NCBI RefSeq assembly: GCF_014205015.1
Contig: NZ_JACHMO010000001.1
Location: forward strand, 9,424,001-9,488,000
Reading direction: 5' to 3'
Source of the DNA: Saccharothrix ecbatanensis
GTDB lineage: Bacteria > Actinomycetota > Actinomycetes > Mycobacteriales > Pseudonocardiaceae
DNA length: 64,000 nucleotides
In this document: positions 14,488 to 23,170 of the stretch, piece after piece
Numbering within the stretch: position 1 is the stretch's first letter
How the letters are laid out: each line of letters starts with the position of its first letter
Made by a program: the position numbers and the translations under genes
Notes under the pieces: generated by a model
Seen by the model: only the letters and a program-made list of their open reading frames with translations
What the model was told of the DNA's origin: nothing
The model's database searches: none

Positions 14488-17259
14488 GTGCGTTCAATCC
14501 GCCCACACTTGGCGGCCGCTGTCGCCGCTTTGGCCGTGGCCGCGGCGATACCGCTCGCCCTGACCGGAACGGCCAACGCCGTCACGGTCGGAGCGGGCAG
14601 CTACGCCACCACACGCCCGGCCGGCACGGTCGGCCCGTCCGACTACAACGGCGCCCCCGTCACGCCGAAGGTCACCGCCCGGATGGCCGGCCGCCCCGTC
14701 CCGACCAACGACTGGTGGTCGTCGCTGGCCTTCCAGCGCTACCCCGGCAACCCGTACTCCGAGAACATGTACGGCCACCCGCTGACCTTCCACGCGGCGG
14801 CTCAAGGGCTCGGTGTCGGCTCCCCGAACACCCCGAGCATCACGCCGGACGGCCGGTTCTACGAGTTCATGCACCAGGACGACCTCTTCGTCGGCGTCTC
14901 CGGCCTGAACGCGCCGCGCACCGCGGTCGACGGCTGGTCCGACTGGACGGTCAGTCCTCTGTGGACCGACGGGACGCGCACCCTGCGCACGACCATCGGC
15001 CACGGCTCGCCGTACGTCTACGCGGAGGCCTCCGGGGGCACGGCCAGGGTCGGCTTCAACGGCGCCACCACGATCTGGAGCAACACCGGCACCACGCTCG
15101 GCGTCACGATCAACGGCCGTGACTACGCGCTGTTCTCCCCGGCCCAGTGGAACGTCGTCGGCACCGCCGAGGCCACCTCGTCGGCCGCCTTCTTCTCGGT
15201 CGCCGCACTGCCGAGCCGCGACGCGCTGTCCCTGTTCCAGCGCTACGCGTTCTCGTTCGTCACCGACACCAAGGTCAACTGGTCGTACAACGCGGGGAAC
15301 GCGCAGCTCACCGCCACCTACACGGCCACGACCACGCCCCGTCAGGGCACCCAGACGGGCACGCTCCAGGCCCTCTACCGGCACCAGTGGATCAACTCCA
15401 CCGACACCATGACCGCCTACCGCTACAACTCGCCGCGCGGTGAGATGCGGCTGCGCGAAGGCTCGTCGTTCACCACCCGCAGCACGTTCAACGGCGTCCT
15501 GCCGGCGCTCCCCCTGTCCTCGGCAGCCGACCAGAACCGGCTGCGCGCCGAGATCGACCAGGAGCTGAACGCCGCCGACCCGTGGAAGGGCGCGAAGGAC
15601 ACCTACTGGACCGGCAAGGCGTTGTGGCGTCTCGCGGCACTCGCCCGCGTCGCCAACCAGATCGGCTACACGGCGGGCCGCGACCGGCTGCTGGGCATGG
15701 TCCGCGACCGGCTCTCCGACTGGCTCACCGCCACGCCGGGTGAGGCGGACAAGCACTTCGTCTACGACTCCACCTGGGGCGCGCTGACCGGCTACCCCGC
15801 CTCGTACGGCACCGACGCCGAGCTGAACGACCACCACTTCCACCACGGCTACTACGTGCTCGCGGCGGCGATCCTGGCCCAGCACGACCAGGCGTGGGCG
15901 GCGGACTCCCGTTACGGCGGCATGGTCAAGCTGCTCGTCAAGGACGCCAACAACTACGACCGCGGCGAGACCCGCTTCCCGTTCCTGCGCAACTTCGACG
16001 CGTACGCGGGCCACGGCTGGGCGTCCGGCCACGCCGGTTTCGCGCACGGCAACAACGAGGAGTCCTCGTCCGAGGGGATGATGTTCGCCACCGCCGCGGT
16101 GCTGTTCGGCCAGGCGACCGGTGACACCGCCCTGCGCGACGCGGGCATCTACCTGCACACCACGCAGGAGTCCACGATCGCCCAGTACTGGTTCGACAAG
16201 GACGACACCGTGTTCCCGGCCGCCTACAAGCACGGCACGGTCGGCATGGTGTGGGGCGCGGGCGCCAGCTACAGCACGTGGTGGACGGCGAACCCCGAGG
16301 AGATCCACGGCATCAACATGCTGCCGATCACCGGCGGCTCGCTGTACCACGCCGACTACAAGGCCGACGTCATCCAGAACGTCAACGAGCTGCGGGCCAA
16401 CAACGGCGGCACCGAGGTCGAGTGGAAGGACATCATCACCCAGTTCCTCGCGATCGCCGACCCGGCGCAGGCACTGGCGAACTACGGCAGCGGCCTCCCG
16501 CCGGAGGACGGTGACTCACGGGCGCACGCCTACCACTGGATCACGTCGCTCAACACCTACGGCACGCCCGACACGTCCGTCACCGCGAACGTGCCGACGC
16601 ACACCGTGCTGAGCAAGAACGGCGCCCGCACGTACGTGGCCTACAACCCAGGTGCGACGGCGACCACGGTGACGTTCTCCGACGGGCAGACGCTGAACGT
16701 CCCGGCGTCGTCCACCGCGTGGCGCGGTCCGGCCGGCAGCGGCGTGGACTCCGGCTCGGGTGGCGTGAACCCCACCGACCCGACGACGACGACCACCACT
16801 ACGACTACCACCACCACTACGACGACAACTACGGCTCCGCCGGTCTCCCGTGACGCGTTCGGCACCATCCAGGCCGAGTCCTACGACACGCACAAGGGCG
16901 TGTTCAAGGAGACGACCACGGACACCGGCGGCGGCCAGAACATCGCGGGCATCGCCAACGGCGAGTGGACGCTCTACCGGGGCGTCGACTTCGGCACCCG
17001 CACCGGGCGGCAGTTCGTCGCACGGGTCGCCAGCGGCGCGGCGGGCGGTGTGAGCGGCCTGGTGGAGGTCCGGCTCGGCAGCTCCACGGCCGCCCCGGTC
17101 GGCAGCTTCGCCATCGGCAACACCGGCGGCTGGCAGAGCTGGCGGACGGTGCCGGCCAACATCACCGGCGTGACCGGCAAGCACGACGTCTACCTGACCT
17201 TCACCAGCGGCCAGCCGGCCGACTTCGTGAACGTCAACTGGATCCAGTTCGGGTCCTGA
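14488..17259 (+). CDS. Secreted GH81 endo-beta-1,3-glucanase with CBM6
   Basis: It cleaves beta-1,3-glucans such as fungal wall glucan or laminarin outside the cell. The 923-residue protein begins at GTG 14488 (GGAGG just upstream) with a signal peptide ending near TANA. The GH81 catalytic domain spans about residues 35-740, with NDHHFHHGYY (D448) and HGNNEESSSEG (E524, E525, E529), which hold the family's catalytic residues. A linker of 17 consecutive threonines follows. The C-terminal module (about 790-923, IQAESYD to VNWIQFG) is a carbohydrate-binding CBM6. The upstream CebR-like operator suggests induction by oligosaccharides. Confidence 0.93.
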   Translation: MRSIRPHLAAAVAALAVAAAIPLALTGTANAVTVGAGSYATTRPAGTVGPSDYNGAPVTPKVTARMAGRPVPTNDWWSSLAFQRYPGNPYSENMYGHPLTFHAAAQGLGVGSPNTPSITPDGRFYEFMHQDDLFVGVSGLNAPRTAVDGWSDWTVSPLWTDGTRTLRTTIGHGSPYVYAEASGGTARVGFNGATTIWSNTGTTLGVTINGRDYALFSPAQWNVVGTAEATSSAAFFSVAALPSRDALSLFQRYAFSFVTDTKVNWSYNAGNAQLTATYTATTTPRQGTQTGTLQALYRHQWINSTDTMTAYRYNSPRGEMRLREGSSFTTRSTFNGVLPALPLSSAADQNRLRAEIDQELNAADPWKGAKDTYWTGKALWRLAALARVANQIGYTAGRDRLLGMVRDRLSDWLTATPGEADKHFVYDSTWGALTGYPASYGTDAELNDHHFHHGYYVLAAAILAQHDQAWAADSRYGGMVKLLVKDANNYDRGETRFPFLRNFDAYAGHGWASGHAGFAHGNNEESSSEGMMFATAAVLFGQATGDTALRDAGIYLHTTQESTIAQYWFDKDDTVFPAAYKHGTVGMVWGAGASYSTWWTANPEEIHGINMLPITGGSLYHADYKADVIQNVNELRANNGGTEVEWKDIITQFLAIADPAQALANYGSGLPPEDGDSRAHAYHWITSLNTYGTPDTSVTANVPTHTVLSKNGARTYVAYNPGATATTVTFSDGQTLNVPASSTAWRGPAGSGVDSGSGGVNPTDPTTTTTTTTTTTTTTTTTAPPVSRDAFGTIQAESYDTHKGVFKETTTDTGGGQNIAGIANGEWTLYRGVDFGTRTGRQFVARVASGAAGGVSGLVEVRLGSSTAAPVGSFAIGNTGGWQSWRTVPANITGVTGKHDVYLTFTSGQPADFVNVNWIQFGS

Positions 17260-17295
17260 TCCCACCGCCGCATCGGCGGCGCGAAGGATGAACAG

Positions 17296-17328
17296 CACGG
17301 GCGGCGAGGGCTCACCTCGCCGCCCGTG
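17296..17328 (+). terminator. Intrinsic terminator of the GH81 gene
   Basis: A perfect 14-bp stem (CACGGGCGGCGAGG and its complement) with a 5-nt loop begins 36 bp after the stop codon and is followed by TCCTGTTT. Confidence 0.8.
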
Positions 17329-17376
17329 TCCTGTTTGGACTTATGGGCGGGCGCGCGAGCCGGCAGGATCCGGTGG

Positions 17377-17982
17377 ATGGAACCGAGGGTTCGCCTGCCG
17401 CTCGCCCTGGCCGGACTGGTCGTGGTGGCGGTAGCGGTGTCCGCCATCCGGCCCAAGAGCTACGGCACCTGGCTGCTGGAGGTGGCGCCGATCCTCATCG
17501 CTCTGCCGCTGCTCGCGGTGACGTACCGCCGGTTCCCGCTGACCCGGCTCGCGTACTGGCTGATCTTCGGGCACGCGCTGGTGCTCGCGCTCGGCGGCCA
17601 CTACACCTACGCCGAGGTGCCGCTGGGCGACCTGCCCTGGACCGACCGCAACCATTACGACCGTTTCGCACATTTCGTGCAGGGCTTCGTGCCCGCGGTG
17701 CTGGTGCGGGAGATCCTGTTGCGCCGGTCGCCGCTGCGGCCGGGCCGGTGGACGTTCTTCCTCGTCTCCGCGACCTGTCTGGCGATCAGCGCCGGCTATG
17801 AGTTCATCGAGTGGGCGGGCGCGATCATCGGCGGCGAGTCGGCGACGGATTTCCTTGGCACACAAGGGGATGTGTGGGACACGCACTGGGACATGCTCCT
17901 CGCGCTCGTCGGTTCGGTGGTCGCGCAGTGGCTCCTCGCGCGCCCGCACGACCGGCAGCTCGCGGAATTGTCGGTGCGGTAG
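17377..17982 (+). CDS. DUF2238 (YjdF-type) membrane protein
   Basis: The 201-residue protein has five or six predicted membrane helices, starting at about residues 6-22. It carries the family motifs DRFAHFVQGFVPA, GYEFIEWAGA and FLGTQGDVWDTHWDM. ATG at 17377 is chosen because the hydrophobic N-terminus starts directly after it. The function of the family is unknown. It lies between the glucanase terminator and the DUF6319 gene. Confidence 0.85.
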   Translation: MEPRVRLPLALAGLVVVAVAVSAIRPKSYGTWLLEVAPILIALPLLAVTYRRFPLTRLAYWLIFGHALVLALGGHYTYAEVPLGDLPWTDRNHYDRFAHFVQGFVPAVLVREILLRRSPLRPGRWTFFLVSATCLAISAGYEFIEWAGAIIGGESATDFLGTQGDVWDTHWDMLLALVGSVVAQWLLARPHDRQLAELSVR

Positions 17983-18027
17983 GGCAAGCTGCACACGACG
18001 GATCTTGTGCAAGTCGTGGAGGTACCG

Positions 18028-18708
18028 ATGGCGAAGGCGAAGCAGAACTCGTTGTCCGAGGAGGACATCGACTACTTGCGCGCGGAGCTGACCGCGGGTC
18101 GTCCGGCCGCGGTCTGGTTCACCTCCGCCGCGGTGGGGGTGGAGGCCGGGCGGTCGGCGAAGGTGATCTCGTTCACCGAACCGGCCGAAGGCGATTTCAT
18201 CCAGGTGCGGCCGACCGGTGACAAGGACGAGCTGTCGTTCTCACCGGCCGAGCTGACGCTGGAGAAGCCGGCGCCGCGCAGACGCACGCCGGCGCCCGCC
18301 GCCGCTGTGAAGGAGGAGACCGAGGAGCCCGCGCCGGTCGAGCACATCTACACGCCCGCGCCGCCACCGGCGAAGCCGAAGCCGGCGCCCGCACCAGCGG
18401 CGCCCGTCGCCGAACGCAAGCCCGCCGCGCGCAAGCAGGCGAAGCCGGCCGAGGTGACGGTGACGCTGGTGTCGACCGTCGAGGGCGAGTGGACGGTCGA
18501 CGTGCAGTGGGGGTCGAAGCGGACGTTGAAGGCGTCGCCGGTGGCCGCGTCGGCGGTGTCGCAGGCGGCGAAGTTGCTGCCGCCTGAGGTGGACGAGGCG
18601 GTGGAGAGCGTGATCGACGCGGCTCGGGAACGTCATCTCGCCCGGGTCGAGCAGTTGCGGGCGGAGCTGGCGGAGGCGCAACGGGCGTTGGACGAGCTGT
18701 CCGGCTGA
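18028..18708 (+). CDS. DUF6319-like protein
   Basis: A 226-residue soluble protein. The N-terminal domain (about 1-75, LRAELTAGRPAAVWFTSAAVGV to DELSFSPAEL) matches what I remember of DUF6319. An Ala/Pro/Lys-rich linker (about 85-145) follows, then a C-terminal domain ending in a helix with coiled-coil character (ARVEQLRAELAEAQRALDEL). ATG at 18028 has GGAGG 5 nt upstream; GTG at 18007 would add seven residues. The role is unknown. Confidence 0.7.
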   Translation: MAKAKQNSLSEEDIDYLRAELTAGRPAAVWFTSAAVGVEAGRSAKVISFTEPAEGDFIQVRPTGDKDELSFSPAELTLEKPAPRRRTPAPAAAVKEETEEPAPVEHIYTPAPPPAKPKPAPAPAAPVAERKPAARKQAKPAEVTVTLVSTVEGEWTVDVQWGSKRTLKASPVAASAVSQAAKLLPPEVDEAVESVIDAARERHLARVEQLRAELAEAQRALDELSG

Positions 18709-18851
18709 GGGTGGCGAACACGTATTGCAACGTCTTGATGATTGGCGTTCCGCGATCGGGTGAGGGGGCTTCCCCTGCCCAGCGGTAGGGCGGACGGTGG
18801 GGTCGAAATACCTTCGGTCGCAGGAGGAAGTCCGACTCCGGGGAGGCACAG

Positions 18852-18953
18852 ATGGTGGTAGAGATCGAGACCGTGGAAGAGCCACAGCTCGGCAGTTGCG
18901 GTTGCTGCACCGGTTGCACGGGTCCGGGTTGCGGGTGTTGTTCCAGCTGCTAG
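18852..18953 (+). CDS. 33-residue cysteine-rich peptide, tandem CxCCxxC
   Basis: ATG at 18852 follows GGGGAGG at a 6-nt spacing. The 33-codon frame ends in TAG. The first 14 residues are acidic and free of cysteine (EIETVEEP). The last 18 hold eight cysteines in two near-identical heptads, CGCCTGC and CGCCSSC, joined by TGPG. That layout suggests either a metal cluster (metallothionein-like) or a leader plus core of a ribosomally made, modified peptide (azole- or MNIO-type). No modifying enzyme or transporter typical of such clusters is adjacent: neighbours are the DUF6319 gene and a convergent lipoprotein gene. The family is not recognised. Confidence 0.7.
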   Translation: MVVEIETVEEPQLGSCGCCTGCTGPGCGCCSSC

Positions 18954-18988
18954 ACCCGCGACCGCCACACCGATGAACGAAACGCCCG

Positions 18989-19015
18989 GCCCCGGCCGCC
19001 CCAGCGCGCCGGGGC
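18989..19015. terminator. Possible hairpin after the Cys-rich peptide gene
   Basis: GCCCCGG and CCGGGGC form a 7-bp stem with a 13-nt loop between the peptide gene and the convergent lipoprotein gene. There is no U tract. Confidence 0.35.
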
Positions 19016-19060
19016 TCAGGGCTCCCGTAAAGTCAGTACGGGCTCAACGGTGGGCAGGGC

Positions 19061-20605
19061 TCACGGCGGGCAGACGGTGCCGCTGGTCGGCACCTTCGCG
19101 TTCACCAGGAACTCCTCGGCCGCCTTCATCGCGCACGCCGACTGCCCCAACGCGCCGTGCCCGCTGCCCTGCCAGCCCACGACGATCCCGGCCGGCAATG
19201 CCTGCGCGGCCCGTTCGCTGCCCTCGCGCGGCGTCACCGGGTCGGCGGCGGTCGTCAGCACCAGCACCGGCGGCGCCCCGGCGGGCCTCGGCACCTTCAC
19301 CTGCTGCGGCACCGGGAACGGGCCGCAGGTCAAGAGCTTGCGGGCGAAGTAGGCGCCGAACAACGGGTGCTTGGTCCGCCAGTCCGCGGCCATCCCCTCC
19401 ACCCGCTCCGGCGGGATCCGGGTCGCGGTGTCGTTGCACCCCGTGACGATCCCCGCGTCCAGCCACGGCGGGTCCTCTTCCCGGTTCACCAGCAGCGGCT
19501 CGACGAACGCGCTCAGCTTCGCGCCGTCACCGCCCTCCGCCGCGACCAGGGCGTCCACCAGCGCCGGCCACCGCGACCGGTCCGCCAACCCCGCCAGCAC
19601 GGCCACCGTCGCCGTGCCCGGCGTCACGTCGAAGTCGCGCCCGTCCAACGGCTCGTCCCGCAACGACTCCAGCAACGCCTTGAACCGGCCCGTCGCGTCC
19701 GAGCCCAACGGACAACCCCGGATCACGCAGTCCTTGCCGAACGCGGAGAACGCCTCCTCCGCCGCCACCGCCCGCATTTCCGCCACCCCGGGCACGTCCA
19801 GCGTCGGGTCGGGCGCGCCGTCGAACACCATCCGCCCGATCCGGTCCGGGTACCGGCTCGCGTACAGCGACAGCACCCGCGAGCCCTCGCCGACGCCGAT
19901 GCCGTTCAGGTGCGGCACGCCCAGCGCCTCACGCAGCTGCTCGAGGTCCGCTGACGCACGCCACGAGTCCACCGCCGTCAGCCGGTTCTCCAGGTCGAGC
20001 ACGCACTCCCGGCTGGCCAGCGTGTAGGCCTCGGACAGCTCCTCGTGCGTCTGCGAATCCGGATCGGACTCCACGATCCCCACCCGCGCCGCGTCCGGCA
20101 CGCACTGCACGCCGTCCGACTCGCCGGTGCCCCGCCGGTCCACGCCGATCAGCGTGAACGTGCTCAGCACCTGCGGCGGGAGGCTCGCGGCCAGCCGTGC
20201 GGCCTTCACCGTGCCGGGCTCGCCGTCCGCGTCACCGACCACCACCAGCGGGCTGCCGCCGGTGCCGACGCGCAGCAGCGCCAGACCCAGGCTGCCCCGA
20301 CCGGGACGGCTCGGCGCGTCCAGCCGCACGGTCAGCCGCGCGCACTCGTACTCGCCGCCGGCCGACGGCGCGGTGTCGCCCATCCGGGCGTTGGTGGAGT
20401 CGGTGCACTTCGACCAGGCCAGCCGGTCCGCCTCGTAGTTCTCCAGCGGGGGCACCTCGCGGGGCCCGGACGGCACGGAGGCCGTCGACGGTTCCTCGCC
20501 GTCACCGTGCACGGCTATCACCGGCCGGGTCGACGGGCCCGCGCTGCACGCCGCCAGCGCGCTCAGGGCCGCCAACATCAAGGCGGCGTGACGCCGACGC
20601 GGCAC
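19061..20605 (-). CDS. TAP-like alpha/beta-hydrolase lipoprotein lacking the nucleophile
   Basis: The 514-residue protein has a lipobox (LSALAAC) after GTG 20605 (GAGGGA upstream). It then follows the tripeptidyl-aminopeptidase (SlpD/SlpE) fold: IGVDRRGTGESDGVQC, DLEQLREALGVPHLN, RMVFDGAPDP, and a C-terminal TAP domain with LVLTTAADPVTP and GSGHG. The Asp and His of the triad are visible. At the nucleophile elbow, G-x-S-x-G is replaced by GVGEG, with Gly239 where Ser belongs (codon at 19889-19891). It is probably membrane-anchored outside the cell and catalytically dead, or it uses another residue. It may be a binding protein. Confidence 0.85.
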   Translation of the reverse strand: MPRRRHAALMLAALSALAACSAGPSTRPVIAVHGDGEEPSTASVPSGPREVPPLENYEADRLAWSKCTDSTNARMGDTAPSAGGEYECARLTVRLDAPSRPGRGSLGLALLRVGTGGSPLVVVGDADGEPGTVKAARLAASLPPQVLSTFTLIGVDRRGTGESDGVQCVPDAARVGIVESDPDSQTHEELSEAYTLASRECVLDLENRLTAVDSWRASADLEQLREALGVPHLNGIGVGEGSRVLSLYASRYPDRIGRMVFDGAPDPTLDVPGVAEMRAVAAEEAFSAFGKDCVIRGCPLGSDATGRFKALLESLRDEPLDGRDFDVTPGTATVAVLAGLADRSRWPALVDALVAAEGGDGAKLSAFVEPLLVNREEDPPWLDAGIVTGCNDTATRIPPERVEGMAADWRTKHPLFGAYFARKLLTCGPFPVPQQVKVPRPAGAPPVLVLTTAADPVTPREGSERAAQALPAGIVVGWQGSGHGALGQSACAMKAAEEFLVNAKVPTSGTVCPP

Positions 20606-20696
20606 AGTGGTCCCTCGCTCTCTCCCGGCAGGCAGGTGGAAAGCCTCACACAGTCCAGGTGAGACTTCGGTGAGCGGGCTGGGGGAGGATGGCCGG

Positions 20697-21608
20697 GTGG
20701 TCGTCGTACACGTCGAAGGCATTCCCGAACGCCCGTATCCGCGTCCGGGGCCGTTCACGCTCGCCGCCAAGGCGTACGGCGCGATCCCGCCGCCCGCTCT
20801 TGTGCTGCTGGGCGTGGTCAGCGTGCAGGTCGGCGCGGCGGTGGCCAAGCAGTTGTTCACCCTGGCGGGCGCCGCGGGAACCGTCACGCTGCGGCTCGTG
20901 CTGGCGGCCGCGGTGCTGCTGCTGATCTGGCGGCCGTCGTTGCGGCTGGACCGGCGGACGTACCTGGTCATCGCGGGTTACGGGCTGGTGCTGGGCGCCA
21001 TGAACCTGACCTTCTACCAGTCGATCAAGTACATCCCGCTCGGCGCGGCGGTGACCATCGAGTTCCTGGGGCCGCTGGCGGTCGCGGTGTTCGGCTCGCG
21101 GCGCTGGCTGGACGGGGTGTGGGCGCTGCTCGCGGCGGGCGGCGTGCTGCTGCTGACCAGGGTGGACGGTGGCCTGGCACTGCCCGGCGTGCTGTTCGCG
21201 CTGGCCGCGGCGGTGTGCTGGGCCGGGTACATCCTGCTGGCGACGGCGCTGGGCAGCCGCACGTCCGACGGCAAGGGCCTGGCGTTGGCGATGGTGTTCG
21301 GCGCGGCGCTGGCGCTGCCGTTCGGCGTGGCCGAGGCGGGCCTCATGCTGCTGGACCCGATCGTGCTGATCGTGGGCGCCGGGGTGGCGCTGCTGTCGTC
21401 GGTGATCCCGTACTCGCTGGAGCTGGAGGCGCTGCGCCGCATGCCGCCGCGGGTGTTCGGCATCCTGATGAGCCTGGAACCGGCGGTCGCGGCGCTGGCC
21501 GGGTTGATCGTGCTGCACGAGGCGCTGCACCCGGCGCAGTGGGCCGCGGTGTTCTGCGTGGTGTTGGCGTCGGTCGGGGCGACCCGGACCGCTAGACCGG
21601 AGGTGTGA
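20697..21608 (+). CDS. EamA/DMT-family transporter (RhtA-like)
   Basis: The 303-residue inner-membrane protein has ten predicted helices in two EamA repeats. The family features are MNLTFYQSIKYIPLGAAVTIEFLGPLAVA and the second-repeat VIPYSLELEALRRMPPRVFGILMSLEPAVAALAG. Such proteins export amino acids or other metabolites (RhtA exports threonine and homoserine); the substrate is unknown here. GTG at 20697 is chosen with GGGGGAGG upstream; GTG at 20670 is an alternative. A DUF1801 gene begins 3 bp after it. Confidence 0.88.
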   Translation: MVVVHVEGIPERPYPRPGPFTLAAKAYGAIPPPALVLLGVVSVQVGAAVAKQLFTLAGAAGTVTLRLVLAAAVLLLIWRPSLRLDRRTYLVIAGYGLVLGAMNLTFYQSIKYIPLGAAVTIEFLGPLAVAVFGSRRWLDGVWALLAAGGVLLLTRVDGGLALPGVLFALAAAVCWAGYILLATALGSRTSDGKGLALAMVFGAALALPFGVAEAGLMLLDPIVLIVGAGVALLSSVIPYSLELEALRRMPPRVFGILMSLEPAVAALAGLIVLHEALHPAQWAAVFCVVLASVGATRTARPEV

Positions 21609-21611
21609 CCC

Positions 21612-22049
21612 GTGGTGCAGAGCAAGGCCGAGACGGTCGAGGAGTACCTGGCCGAGCTGCCGGAGGAGCGCCGCGCGACGGTGTCGGCGGTGCGGGACGT
21701 GATCCTGGCGAACCTGCCCGAGGGGTACGACGAGGGCATCCAGTGGGGGATGATCACCTACTCGGTGCCGCTGGAGGTGTCCGGCAAGACGTACAACGGC
21801 CAGCCGCTCGCGTACGTGTCGCTCGCGTCGCAGAAGAACTACCTGTCGCTGTACCTGATGGGCGTGTACGGCGAGCGTGAGCAGGAGTTCCGGGTCGAGT
21901 TCGAGGCGACCGGGCGGAAGCTGGACATGGGCAAGAGCTGCGTGCGGTTCAAGCGGGCAGACGACCTGCCGCTGGACCTGATCGGGCGTGAAGTCGCACG
22001 TCACAGCGTCGCCGACTACGTGGCCAAGGTCCAAGCGGCCAGGTCTTAG
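21612..22049 (+). CDS. DUF1801 protein
   Basis: The 145-residue soluble protein shows the DUF1801 pattern: VEEYLAELPEERR, LPEGYDEGIQWGMITYSVP, QKNYLSLYLMGVYG and GKSCVRFKRADDLPLDLI. The biochemical role is unknown (YdhG/YjhX-like fold). GTG at 21612 is preceded by GGAGGTG, which overlaps the stop codon of the EamA gene, so the two are translationally coupled or at least cotranscribed. It ends 3 bp from the convergent ligase gene. Confidence 0.88.
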   Translation: MVQSKAETVEEYLAELPEERRATVSAVRDVILANLPEGYDEGIQWGMITYSVPLEVSGKTYNGQPLAYVSLASQKNYLSLYLMGVYGEREQEFRVEFEATGRKLDMGKSCVRFKRADDLPLDLIGREVARHSVADYVAKVQAARS

Positions 22050-22052
22050 GTC

Positions 22053-23126
22053 TCAGGCGGGGCGGACCTCGCCGCGCAGCACCGAGTCCACGTCGTAGCG
22101 GGCGGGCTGGTCGAGCTGGTCGTAGCGGCACGACTCGGGCTCGCGGTCCGGGCGCCAGCGCCGGAACTGGCCGTTGTGGCGCAGCCGGGCCGGTGCGCCG
22201 CCCTCGGTCTGGCTGTACGAGATCTCCAGCACGCGTTCCGGCCGCAACGGCACCCAGTCGGCGTGCTTGCCGCGCCACCGGTTGATCTCACCGGGCAGCC
22301 GACGGCCGTCCGGCTCGACCAGCCACGGGTGGTCTTCGGACGTGATCAGGCCTTGCAGCTCCTGCGCGAGCGCACGCCGTTCGGCGGCCTTGAAGGAGCC
22401 GACCACGCCCACGTGGTGCAGGATGCCGGCGTCGTCGTGCAGGCCGAGCAGCAGCGAGCCGACGGCCGTGCCCGGTTCGGTGTCCTTGTGCCAGCGCAGC
22501 CCGGCCACCACGCAGTCGGCGGTGCGGGCGTGCTTGACCTTGATCATGGAACGCTTGCCGGGCGTGTACTCGCCGGCGGCGGGCTTGCCGATGATGCCGT
22601 CCAGCCCCGCGCCCTCGAACAGCTCGAACCACTGGAGCGCCAGGGCGGCGTCGGTGGTCGCGGGGGTGAGGTAGAGGCCGTCGCCGGGCGTGATCAGGCC
22701 CTCCAGCGTGGACCGCCGCTTCGTGCCCGGCTGGTCCAGCAGCACGTCGTCGCCCACGGCCAGCACGTCGAACGCCACGAAGCTCGCCGGTGTCTGCTCG
22801 GACAGCAGCTTCACCCGGCTCGCCGCCGGGTGGATGCGCTCGGACAGCGCGTCGAAGTCGAGCTTGTCGTCCTTCGCCACGACCAGCTCGCCGTCGACCA
22901 CGATCCGCGGCGGCAGGGTGCGCAGCAACGCGGCCTCGGCCTCCGGGAAGTACCGGTTGAGCGGCTTGCCGCTGCGGGACTGGAGGAACACCTCGTCACC
23001 GTCGCGGAACACCAGGCAGCGGTAGCCGTCCCACTTCGGCTCGAACACGAGGTCGACGCCGGTCGGGATGGTGTCCACCGCGTTGGCCAGCATCGGCTGC
23101 ACGGGAGGGTTCAACGGGAGCGCCAC
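22053..23126 (-). CDS. ligC: ATP-dependent DNA ligase, LigC type
   Basis: It seals nicks, probably in end joining or backup repair. The 357 residues match mycobacterial LigC in length. The adenylated lysine is K31 in EPKWDGYR; other nucleotidyltransferase motifs are VDGELVV, SFVAFDVLA, EGIIGK-like (LDGIIGKPA) and MIKVKHAR. The C-terminal OB fold follows (VVGSFKAAERRALAQEL to RVLEISYSQTEGGAPARLRH). The start is GTG at 23126 with a CAGGAT box 6 nt upstream, so it may be leaderless. In M. tuberculosis the homologue is adjacent to PolD1; here the PolDom gene lies about 8 kb away. Confidence 0.9.
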   Translation of the reverse strand: MALPLNPPVQPMLANAVDTIPTGVDLVFEPKWDGYRCLVFRDGDEVFLQSRSGKPLNRYFPEAEAALLRTLPPRIVVDGELVVAKDDKLDFDALSERIHPAASRVKLLSEQTPASFVAFDVLAVGDDVLLDQPGTKRRSTLEGLITPGDGLYLTPATTDAALALQWFELFEGAGLDGIIGKPAAGEYTPGKRSMIKVKHARTADCVVAGLRWHKDTEPGTAVGSLLLGLHDDAGILHHVGVVGSFKAAERRALAQELQGLITSEDHPWLVEPDGRRLPGEINRWRGKHADWVPLRPERVLEISYSQTEGGAPARLRHNGQFRRWRPDREPESCRYDQLDQPARYDVDSVLRGEVRPA

Positions 23127-23170
23127 CCGGCCATCCTGCCTGGCGGAACGTCCCGGCGCACGTGATGACG

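Noticed and set aside
14494..16350. Long minus-strand frame antisense to the glucanase
   Set aside because: It is a high-GC mirror frame rich in Arg/Val/Gly; the plus-strand frame is a textbook GH81 enzyme.
16741..16860. Simple-sequence ACN repeat as a replication-slippage tract
   Set aside because: The 17 Thr codons are a mix of ACG, ACC, ACT and ACA, so the tract is selected at the protein level as a linker, not a microsatellite.
18852..18953. Thiopeptide precursor
   Set aside because: The core lacks the spaced Ser/Thr pair needed for the central pyridine, and no cyclodehydratase, dehydratase or cyclisation genes are nearby. The peptide itself is kept as a finding.
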